Both the position numbers and the translations under genes were made by a program. A stretch of 64,000 nt of DNA. Source: Tricholomella constricta. Lineage: Eukaryota > Basidiomycota > Agaricomycetes > Agaricales > Lyophyllaceae. Shown one piece after another: positions 48,801 to 59,810 of the stretch (the first letter of the stretch is position 1; every line of letters starts with the position of its first letter). The notes beneath the pieces are model-generated. The model worked only from the letters and a program-made list of their open reading frames with translations. It had not been told where the DNA came from and did not search any database. The stretch lies in NCBI GenBank assembly GCA_013368375.1, contig JAACJP010000004.1:124001-188000 (forward strand). Direction: 5' to 3'.

Positions 48801-49673
48801 AACCGAATGACCTCAATAATGCTCATCTGCAACGACTCTTCCAGAGATGGTATCGTGTCGTAGATGCTGAGGATATATTCTACGGCTTTAGGCATAGAAC
48901 AGTGGGCGAGGAACACGAATGCATTGCGTTTGCACGTTGAGTCGGTTTCAGCGATAAGGAATGTATACATGAGCTCCGGCGCATCAGGGATGAGGTGTTC
49001 GAATTCGCGATAAATGGAATAGATAGCGAAAACGGCATTCTTCCGGACATATGAATGTCGGTGTTCGAGACAGGCTCGACAAGTCGGAATGAGAGGTTCA
49101 AGGAGTTCAGCGTCTTTGGCGATTTTTTGAAGGAAGCGTAGGGTGGCACCGCGGATATATTCGTTGGGATGTTGCTATTGAAATATGAATTAGTGGCTGT
49201 ACTCCAAAGCATACAACAGGCAGCGCACCAGGTCATTTCGGATGGCATTACTTTGCGATTGAGAAGACCGTTAATGCAGTTATTGCTTAGACATTGAAGA
49301 GTACATACACGACAAGAATCATCTCTTGCTTCAGCTTCCCATTCTCGTCGTATTTCGGGCACACCTCCCAGTAAAAGTGGAGTAATTTCTTGAGTTGCTT
49401 GTTACGCGAAGGCAAGACGTATTGGATGATCGGCATCATCAGCGTTGGCTATACATCCCCCCATGTCCTAGTAAGCATTGGTGCATCTAATTTTGAGAGA
49501 ATAGACTTCACCTGAGGGTTTCCATTGATGGTGGAAATGACGATTTTGCGCAACGTGTCGATTTTGACTTCGTCCGAGCCTTTCTCCAGCCCTGAGCGCA
49601 ATTCAGCGGCGGAAGGATATTCTGCACTGGACTCAAACACAATGGTGTAGCATGAGGAGTCCGCCGAGGTCAT
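45820..49673 (-). CDS. SEC26: Coatomer beta subunit (beta-COP)
   Basis: Starts [16 protein letters not shown] at 49673. The Armadillo-like solenoid is clear: [80 protein letters not shown], and [20 protein letters not shown]. Next come the linker with an acidic/Lys stretch (47690-47760) and the appendage region ([47 protein letters not shown]). It ends [12 protein letters not shown], stop 45820-45822. At least a dozen short introns. Beta-COP is a subunit of the COPI coat that drives Golgi-to-ER and intra-Golgi transport. This copy looks intact, unlike the delta-COP relic at 2560-4344. Confidence 0.95.
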
Positions 49674-49948
49674 CGTGGGCGACAATGAGCAGAACTCGAA
49701 ATTAACGTGGAAGGGTATGCAGGCGTGGGAATCTTGTCGCGTCGCCCGCTTCCGTGGTCAGCGACCAAGCGGAGGCCAAATAACAAGCCGTTGCAGCTGC
49801 GCAGACTTCCTCGACAAAATGGAAGGTGTCATTATCAGATTCTCGTCTACACAACAACAGCAAAACTAATACAACGGAGACGGTAAATATGTCAAATAGG
49901 ATGAAATAATAGAATACGTGACGGTATCGTACATTTCCACTTTCGCTA

Positions 49949-51477
49949 CTAGGCTATGTAGCGAGGCGGAATATCATCCATCACTTCGAGTCCATTCTGA
50001 GTACGCGTTGATTGGCTGCCGCCCGGATAGGGAACGGCATTCACGGCATGCAGAGTCGGCATAAGCGAAGTGTCCCCCCGCTTCGTGTCGCCAATCTGTG
50101 CCATCGCCCCCGAGACATAACCGCGAGGCTGTAAGGACTGATACATGATGCTCGGCGAAGTGACATCAGACGCGGTGCGGCCTGTGTGGCTGTCGCTTTG
50201 ACTGTGCACTAATGACGGTGAGGACAGGAGAGCGCTGGAGGATATCGCTGAGGGATGATGCGTCGATGAGAACGGTTGGACCCTCTCGTCCTGGCCTCGA
50301 GGAGAAACTGCGCTCCCTAGCTGGCGGGTCAACCAAGTGCTCGTAGTAGGGGCAGAAGAAGTGGGCCTCCTTCGCCGACGCCAGAAGAAAATGACGAGAA
50401 TAATGACTATTAAAGCGATGCCGCCGACAGTGCCACCGATTATGGCTCCTATCGGGGCACGCTTGACGTCTCCTGGTTGTGTGACCGCGGCTGAACCAGG
50501 CTCTGAAGGGGAAGTTGTGAGGTAGATGTAGTCGACTGTGAGGGGGGTAACTTCTGAGCCGCCGTTGTAGGTCACAACCATGGAGTGTGGGCCAGGGGCG
50601 AGTTGCGGCGTCGTAAAGAAGACTTGATTGAAGGTCGATGTACCGTCGGTGGGTGGGTGACCGACTAGGAAAAAAGAAGTCGGGGGGCCGTTATCGATTG
50701 AATAGGATGCGGTACTTCCGTTGCCGGGTTGTTCGACCGGAATATAGCCCATCCAAATGAGCTTGGTACCTAAGCCAATCCAAATTAGACGGCGAGCAAG
50801 AATTATAAATAAAAGTGCTGCACCGGTGAAGTTAAACGCTACTTGTGCTCCGTTCGTTGTCGTCATATTGGCCAAATTCCCAACCCCCCGCCAACTTGAG
50901 TCATAAGAGAGTGCAGGGTCGGTATTTTCGACCAGAACCACAGCATTGTCGGTGAAGTCCTGAGAGGGTGTATATTGAAGGTAATCGATCCAGAAAGTTG
51001 TTCCTTGCCTCATACTGATATTGAGGGTAAGTTCGTGTGGGCCATCTTTTAGATGATCGTTCTCGCAGAGGATCCAATTATTCTCGTGATAAGGAGAGGG
51101 CTTGGAGTTTCCGACACTGATATCGTCGATGAAGCACTCCCAGGGAGGACGAAAGGCAGGATCCTCGACAACACCCACCCCACCGTATGTGGGAGATAAG
51201 TTGACAGTTCCGAAGACTTTGATAGAACTTCCTGGACATCAAAGAGTGTTAAGGAGGACTTGAAAACCATCGAAGGGAGAAAGAAACGCTACTCACCGTG
51301 GAAAGAGAATGACAGGCTGTCATTAGATTGCGTTGCATGCAACGTGCGATTATATGTAGCACCGTATGTTCCAAACCCATCTTGGCTGCCTGTGAAGTCC
51401 AGGTCCCATCCCGAGCCTCTATAACGTATTTGACTATCAGAATCATCGACCACAACTGGCCGATTCAGAAGAGCCAT
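49949..51477 (-). CDS. Single-pass membrane protein with Ig-like/galactose-binding-type ectodomain repeats
   Basis: Starts MALLNRPVVVDDSDSQIRYR. Two homologous beta-rich modules follow (SDSQIRYRGSGWDLD, YGATYNRTLHATQSNDSLSF; then DPALSYDSSWRGVGNLANMT, VAFNFTGTKLIWMGYIP). Introns are at 51238-51296 and 50769-50820; the second sits inside what otherwise looks like one open frame. One transmembrane helix (IGAIIGGTVGGIALIVIILV) is followed by a basic stop-transfer RRRRR and a Ser-rich cytoplasmic tail ending DDIPPRYIA (stop 49949-49951). N-glycosylation sites are many. This architecture is common in Agaricomycetes and has no assigned function. No signal peptide is visible at this start, so an upstream first exon may be missing. 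A decayed relative lies at 52493-52612. Confidence 0.75.
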
Positions 51478-53028
51478 TGGGTACGACCCTCGAAAGGAAC
51501 ACTGGACGGACTAAAAGTAGGGGAGAGCGCTGAAAAGTGAAAAACCTTGGAGAGCTTGCGAGAGGGAATGCATTTGAGGCGCATCAAAACAGCCCTGAAT
51601 ATATGTTTGTGCAAATGGACCTTCGGCATCAGATGTTTCAGCGTCCACGGTCCAATAATGTGGGTGCCTTGATATCTTCCGCGCATGGAGATGTGTAGTA
51701 AACATAGTGGAGCATAATTTCACTGAGAACGCGATGAGCAGTGCCATTGTGCTGATAACTCAAACTGTGAAGGGGATCGCATCTTTATTAAGCTCAAATT
51801 AACTGACGATATTGAGGCCCAGAAATATCAGCACCTGATAGCTAAACTTTCACGGATACAGAACTCACCATATGAATCTGATCATGGGCCCTGGAGACGA
51901 CATCCTCTTCAATAGTCTCGGTACCAGACTCCAAAAAAACGATTTTGAAGACAATCGTTCAAATTACCTCTTCAAGACCCAGCAGCTCAGACCATCGGCA
52001 AAATATTCACAAAGACATTCACGGCTTGCGATTGAAAGCCATACCCACGGTATTTTAAACGCGGGAAGATGCGCGAAAAATCTTCATGCTCTAGGGCCAC
52101 ATTGAGCTTGGAGAACTTGTGGTCCAATAAAATCCATATGAGATTGTTAGACTCGCTACCAGTTATTCTGCTTATGCAAGCCGCACCTTTTTTGTTTGCG
52201 GAGATTGAAAGGTGCGAGCTTTATCGCATGAGTCCTCGATTGCCGATAGCGGTTGGTCACGAGCCTATGAGATTGTTAAAAAGCGGCTCTTGAGCCTACA
52301 GATGAACATTTTAGGCTAGCTCCAGATGCCGGGCCAATTTCCAAGGCTGGGCAGGACGTAATCTGTTCATCAATTGTCGGGGCCGGGGCCGCGAGATCTT
52401 CCTAAATTTAAGTTGCCCAAACTTGATAAGTATATGTACGTTATAAAAGCTGATCGTCGCTCTTGAGCCTTGAGTCACCAGCAACATTACTCACTTCTGG
52501 TTTAGATGTGATGAAGACCAGTTGGTTGAAAGTCGACGACCCGTCTGTGACTAGTCTGTGACTCCGACGAATGGGACCGAGCGCCCGCCATCAATAGCAA
52601 ATGATGCCGGGGTATGGTTATAAGTCTCGCGTACGTCCCTGATCATTCTAGCATAAGTGATCGAGGCTGTGCGTGAGCTGGATTGAGGAGGAGGCTTGAG
52701 AAACCTCGCACGACATGAGGTGGATCAAGCACGTTTTTATTTCCTTGTGAGTATTTAGGGTCAGCGAGAACACAGCACTTCCATCTCAACAATGCTGTCG
52801 TTAGTTCTTCCATCAAAAGATTTCAGTCAATTCCAAATTCCAGTTGCGGACTACCACGCAACAAGGAAAACTTTTGTTACCAATCATTCTTGCTGCAGGT
52901 GATCAAACACGGAGAAAGTACTTGCCATTCCAAGTTGTGACATATAGGGCAGTTAGTTGGCTACCTGAGCTTTCTCGCTTCCAATTCAAGTTCCAGGATG
53001 TCCGATGGAAGATGTTGATAAAAAGACT
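51478..53028. other. Intergenic
   Basis: Holds the promoter of the membrane protein gene, an unassigned minus frame at 51511-51747 (YWTVDAETSDAEGPFAQTYI) that could be a 5' exon, and the pseudogene fragment at 52493-52612. Otherwise nothing recognised. Confidence 0.4.
52493..52612 (-). pseudogene. Fragment of a paralogue of the membrane protein gene
   Basis: Minus strand reads PASFAIDGGRSVPFVGVTD, then, after an 11-base insertion that makes a stop, DGSSTFNQLVFITSKPE. It matches the YSIDNGPPTSFFLVGH..DGTSTFNQVFFTTPQ part of the gene at 49949-51477. Without the insertion the frame is continuous. No other exons of the gene are found around it. Confidence 0.65.
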
Positions 53029-53128
53029 TGCCCTCTGCAAGGCTCGAACTTGCGACCTCAGGATTGCGTAATCATATTACGTCATATTTCTATGAGACCT
53101 GCGCTCTAGCCAACTGAGCCAAGAAAGC
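53029..53128 (-). tRNA. tRNA-Met (anticodon CAT) with a 26-base intron
   Basis: Acceptor GCTTTCT pairs with AGAGGGC (two G-U), A box TGGCTCAGTTGG, anticodon stem CAGGT/TCCTG with loop CTCATAA, and a perfect T stem (GCAAG/CTTGC) around TTCGAGC. The loop is interrupted after position 37 by 26 bases (53090-53065), the canonical intron site. The T-T at the base of the anticodon stem is also seen in elongator tRNA-Met of other eukaryotes. It looks functional. Confidence 0.9.
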
Positions 53129-53275
53129 ATTATGAGTTTATATCCGGCTGAAACCATCGATCCATCGTCAAGTCAAGCTTCTAACAGAATACGGTTCGAA
53201 CAAGAATGTGGAATGGGTTGAACAGTATGCAATGATGCGTGATACTACAGATGGATAAGCTAGAACGACGAGACC

Positions 53276-56200
53276 TTACGAATCCAATTTCTCTAGTGGA
53301 TTGATAATCATACCAGGCTGAACAGGTCCAGTAATCAGCAAACCGCACCACAACCATGACATAAAAGATATCGTACCTTCTTGGTTACGCGAGGCAGTGT
53401 TCCCCTCTGGAACCCCACTCTAGTATTCCACTCCGTTCCCAAAGGCTGCTCCATAGTCTTCTCGAACTGCGCCTTGCTGGTGTAAGGGAATGGCAGATCC
53501 TTGACAAGGTATTTCGCTGCCTTCTTGTCCCGCTTCTCGGAAATGATGACGTGGGCCTTGCCGTAGTCCGCACGCGTCGTTGGGTCGATACCAGCAACCT
53601 TCTTGATACGATTTGGCTTAGGTGGCGCAACACGCGTACCTGCGCCGCCCCATGAACCCTGCGAAACATAATTTAATCAGCGATTGGGACGACTGGAGTG
53701 ACGTAGGAAGAAGACTCACCCAGCCTGGTATCGTTGTATCAACCTCGCGCGGTGCATCTGCCGCAATTTCCCTTTTTTTGGCTTCTTGAAATTCCTATTT
53801 CCGTGTTTTTTTTAGGAATGACATCGAGGAATTATTCCAAAACTTACATGTACGACATTGTCTCCGGCAAAAGCAAGTGCGACGAGGTCCCGTTGTTCAA
53901 ACGCATGCGGGAGAGCCGCTTTGCCTTTACCTTTGAGATCCAAGGCTTTTTCCTGCAATTCGACTTCGCTGTCGAGGCCTTCGTCTTCCTCGTCGTCACG
54001 CGCAGTGACTGAGGCAGCCTGCGGTGGAGTCTTGGTCGGCGACGCCAGCTTGGGCTTGTGGGGCACGGGTACAGCATCAGTCTTCGCAGGAGGAAGCGTG
54101 AGGACCTTGTCAACAGAAATCTCCACAACGGCATCATCGATGACCTTCGCCTTTTCTGCACCACTTTTCCTCGCCAATTTCTTGAGCTTGTTCTTCGACT
54201 TTGTCATGGCAGAGCTATCCTTGCCCACCAGTACCTCGTTATTTTTCTTGGGAGCCTTGACGGATGTGAATTCGGATTCGCGGGGAACAAGCCAGGGATT
54301 AGATTCGTTGATTGATGACAGGGGAACACTGGGCCGCTGGAGCACCAGAGGGGATTCGGGAGGTGAAAGGAGGTCTGTCGATCTGAGAGTGACGCTTGAG
54401 GTATCTGACGCGAGAGACCCGATTGGACGTGCTGGTATTGAGCGTTTGCTGGTCTAAAAGAGCTGAATTTAGGCTCCTCCCTACGGTGCAAGCTAGAAGA
54501 AAACGCACCGTAACGCCTGGGTGGTAAGATATGCGCCCACCGGTACGTTGAGTGACAACACCGCTCGTAGGATCGACCTCCTGTGAGTGGTCCTCGTCGA
54601 TATCACTGCCATGGTCTTCTAATCGGCCACCCATTTCGTTAAGGAAATCGTCCGCCATTTTGTCCGCAGCGAGCTTTTGTCTCGCCATCGCATCCTTCAT
54701 AAACTTCATTTCGAAGATGCTCTTGCTGTTGTGCCCAACTGCATCGACTGTCAAACTGCCTTCCTCCATCTCGATCGCCTTGAGCTCCTCGAAAGCACTT
54801 TGCTTTATCCGCTCAATTCCTCCCTCCGCATCCCCGTCAACATCCTCATCTTCGTCGTTGTCCTCTTCGCTTTCACCATCACTCCCCACTCCCCTGATTC
54901 GTCTCCTCAACTTCTCGCCCCGGGCCAACATCTCCTCGATCTCCTTCCTCCCTTCCCCACCCATCCCTTCCCGTCCCCGCATCTGCTTAGCCCATTTACC
55001 AGTATGCTTGTGCCGGAGCGTCGCTCTCTCCCTCGCTCTCTCCACCTCCCTCTTCAGCCGTCCCTCCTCCCCTTCACTCTCCTCCCCACTTCCCGCCAAT
55101 TTCTCTCCAAGCCTCTCCCGCTCCTTCCGCTTAATCTTGCGGTAAGCCTTGCTCTTGATCTTCCCAATCCTTCGTGCCTTGATCTCCGCACGGAACATCA
55201 GCTCCCGCATCTTCCGCAACTCGGTGCGCCGCTCCTGCACCTCCTCCACTGACAGCTTGTTCATCTTCAGCATCGTCTCCTCCGTGTGTTCGATATCCTC
55301 TTCCCGCAGCTTCGCAGATTTCAGCAGCGCGTCGACGGAGCTTTCCAGAGCTGTCGTGGGCTGAGAGCGTAGGAAATCAATAAAATGGGCGACGAGGAGG
55401 GAGGGTATGGGTGATAGATACCTTGAACTTTGCGGCAAGCTCGAGGTTCGAGGTCCTTCCTGCAGTTGGAGCTTGCAATGGGAAGCTCAGATGTTCGGCC
55501 TACGTCCGGATGAGGTGAGTTCACGAGTAGAAAAATGATGAGATAAATGTGATTCTACCTCCCGAATCCTTTTCATGGTGCCCGACCACTTGTCGACCTC
55601 TCCCTTGGTTTGTTCGTATGCAGCTTCACGATCAAGCCGTTCCTGTGCTCTTTGTGGGAGTGGTGCGGACAGGGTTTTCGTTTTCAACGAAGTGGATGCG
55701 AGCACTTTCGTTGATTGCTTGAGGGACTGAAGTGTTGAGGATTGTGTCGCCAGAGATGCCAGGAGATCGTCGAGGTTAAGTTTCGAGCCTTCAAACGACG
55801 AGTGAGGCTAGATATCGTAGAATATACACAATGTCGTACCAGACGTTTGAGCACGGAACTCGTTCTCCGTGCCAGCTTCTGTGCGTTCCTTGAGAGCAAG
55901 CCGGCGCTGCTTCCGTGATCGGTCGGCAGAATTCGCTGAGGGACCATCGGTATCAGAGGCCTTTCGTTTTTTCGCCGAGGGGTCGAGGGTAGAAATGAAA
56001 TTTTGAAGGGAGTCGAGGGCTTCGGGTGCTGCATCCTCAGAATCGGAAGCTGAGAATGCGGGCATTTCCTCGTCCTCAGAGTCCTGACCGTCGTCCTCTT
56101 CCTCGTCCTCGTCCTCTTCCTCGTCCTCGTCCTCTTCCTCGTCTTCGTCCTCACCTTCATCCTCATCCTCGTCTTCACCTTCCTCGTCCTCGTCAGCCTT

Positions 56201-56904
56201 CCCAGGTCGGCTCTTCACAACGCTGCTTTTCTTGAGCTTCTGACGTCCCTCCTCATGATCACTCCCAGTGTCCACCTCCCCCCGTCCGTCCAGAACATCC
56301 AGCACATCAATAAACTCGTCGTCCTCTCCCTCCTCTTCTTCCTCCTCCGAGCCGTCGGATTTTTCAGCCTCTTCATCCTGTTCCATGTCCTCATCCTCGT
56401 TCAAATCGACCTCTGCAAATTTCACAGTTGGTTTCTTACTCTTCCGAATCTTCTTCTTGCCCTGCCCCCCAAAAAATCAGAGCACAACTCGTGACAGTAG
56501 CTTAGAAATTATACCTTCGCAGAGAAGAAACCAGCAAAGCGCTCCTCGTCGCTCTCCTCAAACGCAGCGTCACTGTCGATCTCCTCGTCATCCCCACTGT
56601 CAATCATGTCGTTGTCTCCGTTCTCCCCAATCAACCGTGCCCGCAGTTCATCCCGTTCTTCGTTGTCCCCATCCATAGGAACACCATACTCTGCCGCCTC
56701 GTCGCGATCCAGATCAAGAGTCACCTTTGAACGACGATTTGCTTCCGGTGCATACTCGTAGACGTCTGAAGCCAGGCCGTTAGAGGTTTTGGCCTTTTTC
56801 GAATGCCGTTTCGCGTAGCCTGCCGCGTTGGCCTCACTGGCAGATGGCCTGGGCTTGCCTGTCCTTGATTTTGAGCTGCTAGATGTCCTGTTAGGTCTAG
56901 CCAT
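53276..56904 (-). CDS. UTP14: U3 snoRNP / SSU processome protein UTP14
   Basis: Starts MARPNRTSSSSKSRTGKPR. Near the N-terminus FEESDEERFAGFFSAK is followed by very long Asp/Glu tracts (56090-56200). The conserved core has PLPQRAQERLDREAAYEQTK, VDKWSGTMKRIREAEHLSFP, a Glu/Arg coiled region with KIKSKAYRKIKRKERERL, LRHKHTGKWAKQM, and KFMKDAMARQKLAADKM. It ends with PGWGSWGGAG, ISEKRDKKAAKYLVKDLPFP and YTSKAQFEKTMEQPLGTEWN; the last exon ends IINPLEKLDS (stop 53276-53278). UTP14 acts in the nucleolus in 18S rRNA maturation and activates the helicase Dhr1. Full length for the family. Confidence 0.93.
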
Positions 56905-57442
56905 GCTGAATATTCGAGACGATTGCTGCAGAATCGAAAAACTATTTTCGGTAACGCCCGATAAGATATTTTTGTATTTACGTAATTATGCCGTTTCAAC
57001 CCCTTATATTTTGAGTGCTTGTCAGTACGTCAGCGCAAATCGCGGCGTACGGCGCTTTCAAAGCTCTGTTCGAGAGTCTAAAGATTATGCATAATCTTCC
57101 CAGAGCAGAAAACGTGGAGAAATCGAATTTCGTGGCCATGACCATGTGCACAATCACAAATTTAAAGCAGTGCATGACATTGAAAACGTGTTGCCCTGCA
57201 TGACCATCTTTATAAAGCAGGTCTTTCTACAGTTTCTTCTAAATCATCCTGAACGCGACCCTTCATCACTCGTGCGGCCTTGTTACAATTACAGGTCTGT
57301 GCACGACGATCACAAAAAGCTGTTGATGCTGCACGTAAGTGCCAAAGGTCGTATATAAATACTCCATAACTTATGTCCTCTCAGAAGCCATCCAAGTTTT
57401 TGTATATAAGATCTGCTCTCTGATCATTATCCGATCTCGCAG
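56905..57442. other. Divergent promoter region, UTP14 / Cys-rich gene 3
   Basis: No gene seen. A TATA-like GTATATAAATA lies near 57351, about 90 bases before the ATG at 57443. Confidence 0.5.
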
Positions 57443-58893
57443 ATGGCGAGTACATATCACTATCACCACCCTCAGCCTGTGTGGCCGCCATCCCACTTCG
57501 ATGGGTTTCCCGCAATGTACTGGACACCTCCGAATCATGCCGGACAAGCCGGCGAGGTGAATTCCTGGAGGGAGCGTATCAACGCCGAACGCAGGGAGAC
57601 CCTGCGCCGTGTGGAGCAAATCCGAGCAGACGAGGAGCTAGCTATGCGCATGCAAAGAGAGGAGGAACATCTGCTCTTACTAGATTCGACGCGGTCCGCT
57701 GAGGCCGATTACGGTCCTCCAATTGTTGACGAGGACACTCACCGTCAGCGGAGAATGTCTACGAGCACGAGGCCTTGCACTCCTCATTCTCGTCGAAGCA
57801 GACGCTCCCAGAGCCCAGTTGTCGAGCCTTTTATACCGCCGCCATCAACAAAACCCAGCCAGCGCTCCCCCACCTCGAAGGCGCGGAGAGCATCGGCTGC
57901 GGTTAACGACCCAGCTCCCAGTAAAGTAACATCTTCCGTATTAACACCTGCGCAACAGCTGCGCGAATGCGCACATATCTTCACTCGTGCTCTGCCTTGC
58001 TCTCGATGTGGCAACGATATGTTCATTGTAAGTCCCCCAAGCTATGCATATCGCTCCTCCCATTGACCATGGCCACCTAGCAACCTATGGTAGATGTCTC
58101 TGTGGGGAAGCAACTCCACTTGACCTGCGAAAAGTGCCCAAAGCGGACAGCGCACTGTCGCGGCTGCGCCAAGGCCGTAGGCTGCAGGCGTGACTGCGAC
58201 GCGCTCCACAGTGACTGCCGTCTCATAACCTGCTGCCGCAAAGGCCGCGCCATCGCGATCTTCGAGATCTTGTCTCTCTTCGACAAGTACTATACTTCTG
58301 CTGCTGAAGATCTTTCCAAGTCTAGCATCTGGCCTGTCCCCAAAGCCGAGAGGGACGACTTCCTGCGGCTAGCCACCTCCAACAGCGACTCGAGACTGAC
58401 TAGGCCCTTCAACACCACGCTCAGTGAGACCCTGGCCGCGCTCCAGACATGGCTGCCGCTCGAGCACAGCGTGCACAGCTCCGTGCCACTGCTTCTCTCG
58501 ACGTCCTTTATCCTGGAAGTCGTCCGCGCGTATCTCAAGGACGCGACTGGCGGACTCATCAACTGGGTCGTCTATGGGGAGCTGTATACCGAGATCCTGA
58601 GCCTGCTCAAGCTGCTGGGCCGCCAGGAATGCCACCACGAGCTCGTCATGGGGAGTCTCCCTACTATCCACAGGTCGTCCGGGCTCCACTCGTGGGTGTG
58701 GGACGCGCAGAGCGAGTGGAGCGCCGATTGCACAGGCGGGCGCAAGTCGCTGTACTCCATCGCGGACGCCAAGGATATCCGCGCTCAGCTCGGGAAGTTG
58801 GGCAAGAAACTGCTCAGCGAGGAATCGCGCGAGTTCGTCACGCAGTTCTCGATGGATCTGAACCATATCGTTTGTATGAATGTGCTAAACTAG
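57443..58893 (+). CDS. Cys-rich zinc-site-like protein, paralogue 3
   Basis: Starts MASTYHYHHPQPVWPPSH. The N-terminal half is shorter than in paralogues 1 and 2 and holds a charged helix (RINAERRETLRRVEQIRADE, ELAMRMQREEEHL). Then come CSRCGNDMFI, an intron (58029-58080) at the equivalent place, CEKCPKRTAHCRGC, CRRDCDALHSDC and CC, RAIAIFEILSLFD, and VHSSVPLLLSTSFILEVVRA. It ends IVCMNVLN, stop 58891-58893. The Cys/His spacing differs by one or two residues (C-x2-C start, H-x2-C), so this is the more diverged paralogue. It lies 13 kb from the tandem pair, next to UTP14. Function unknown. Confidence 0.75.
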
Positions 58894-59810
58894 GAGCTGG
58901 TCTTCTCCCGGGCACCCCCCTAATGTTTTAATGGTCATGATCACCACGTCTCATTGTAACACCGTATTTGCATATTTTTTCACGCGCTACTCACTCATAT
59001 GTATCCGTATATCACATACCCACACTCCCACAAAACCCGTTATAGCTAGTAGCTTTCACTGTACATCTCCATCCTGCCCCCCTGCTTTCTTCGCTATCAC
59101 AACCGCATCTCATCATCGATGTATCGACAGATTTCAGATTCTTTTGGATACCCGGACTCTGTGATTTGGGCGTCAACATGTTCCGCATGTCCGCCTCAAA
59201 AGGACCCGGTATTTCATAAATCGCGAAATGAGGTCCTGGTACGTGCATGAACGTGGCAACGGTACCAGGTCATATGGCTGGAATATACTATCACTATCAC
59301 TAATCAAACACCTGGCTGTCCGCTCTTGACAACTCATGCCGGCGTCTACAACACACGGCAGGACCAGGACTTGCCAAGTTTCTTAAAATATTGGAGGGAG
59401 GAAGCACGAGTGATGAACACGAAATGGGGTTGGATCATGCATGGCAGGGGATTGCTGGGGTGACACCGTGAGACCAAGTGCAGCCCAAAAATGACATGCA
59501 CCGGGAAAGGGATCGGGATCGCAAAGGCGCAAGCAAGGCCCCAGTGACCACTGCATCGTCAAGGTACGGCGCTGGCTATCGGCACCCATAAATCGATCGC
59601 CAGATCGACCGATATTTCTAATTAGTGTCCGATGTCGTACTTAAGTGTTGCCGTCAATTGGGGCCTCAATTAATAAAGCTTGCTCGTGTACGGGTTCGGA
59701 CCGTCGGGCCCATGCTGCGTTAATCTTCGGGTTGAACGACAAGAGGAAAATCTATTTCACATTTCACTCTCTTCAATAGATGTCGAAATATTGCCATTGG
59801 CTCTATCATT
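58894..59810. other. Convergent 3' flanks
   Basis: Between Cys-rich gene 3 and NUO49, both ending here. No gene, RNA or repeat recognised in about 900 bases. Confidence 0.5.

Noticed and set aside
50337..50525. Idea that the membrane protein is one uninterrupted 409-codon frame
   Set aside because: The segment 50769-50820 interrupts the conserved FTG-TKLIWMGYIP block and has GT..TTAG ends, so it is an intron that happens to be open.
54552..55252. Plus-strand frames of about 190 codons, Ser/Leu/Pro-rich
   Set aside because: Antisense of the Glu/Arg-rich UTP14 core.
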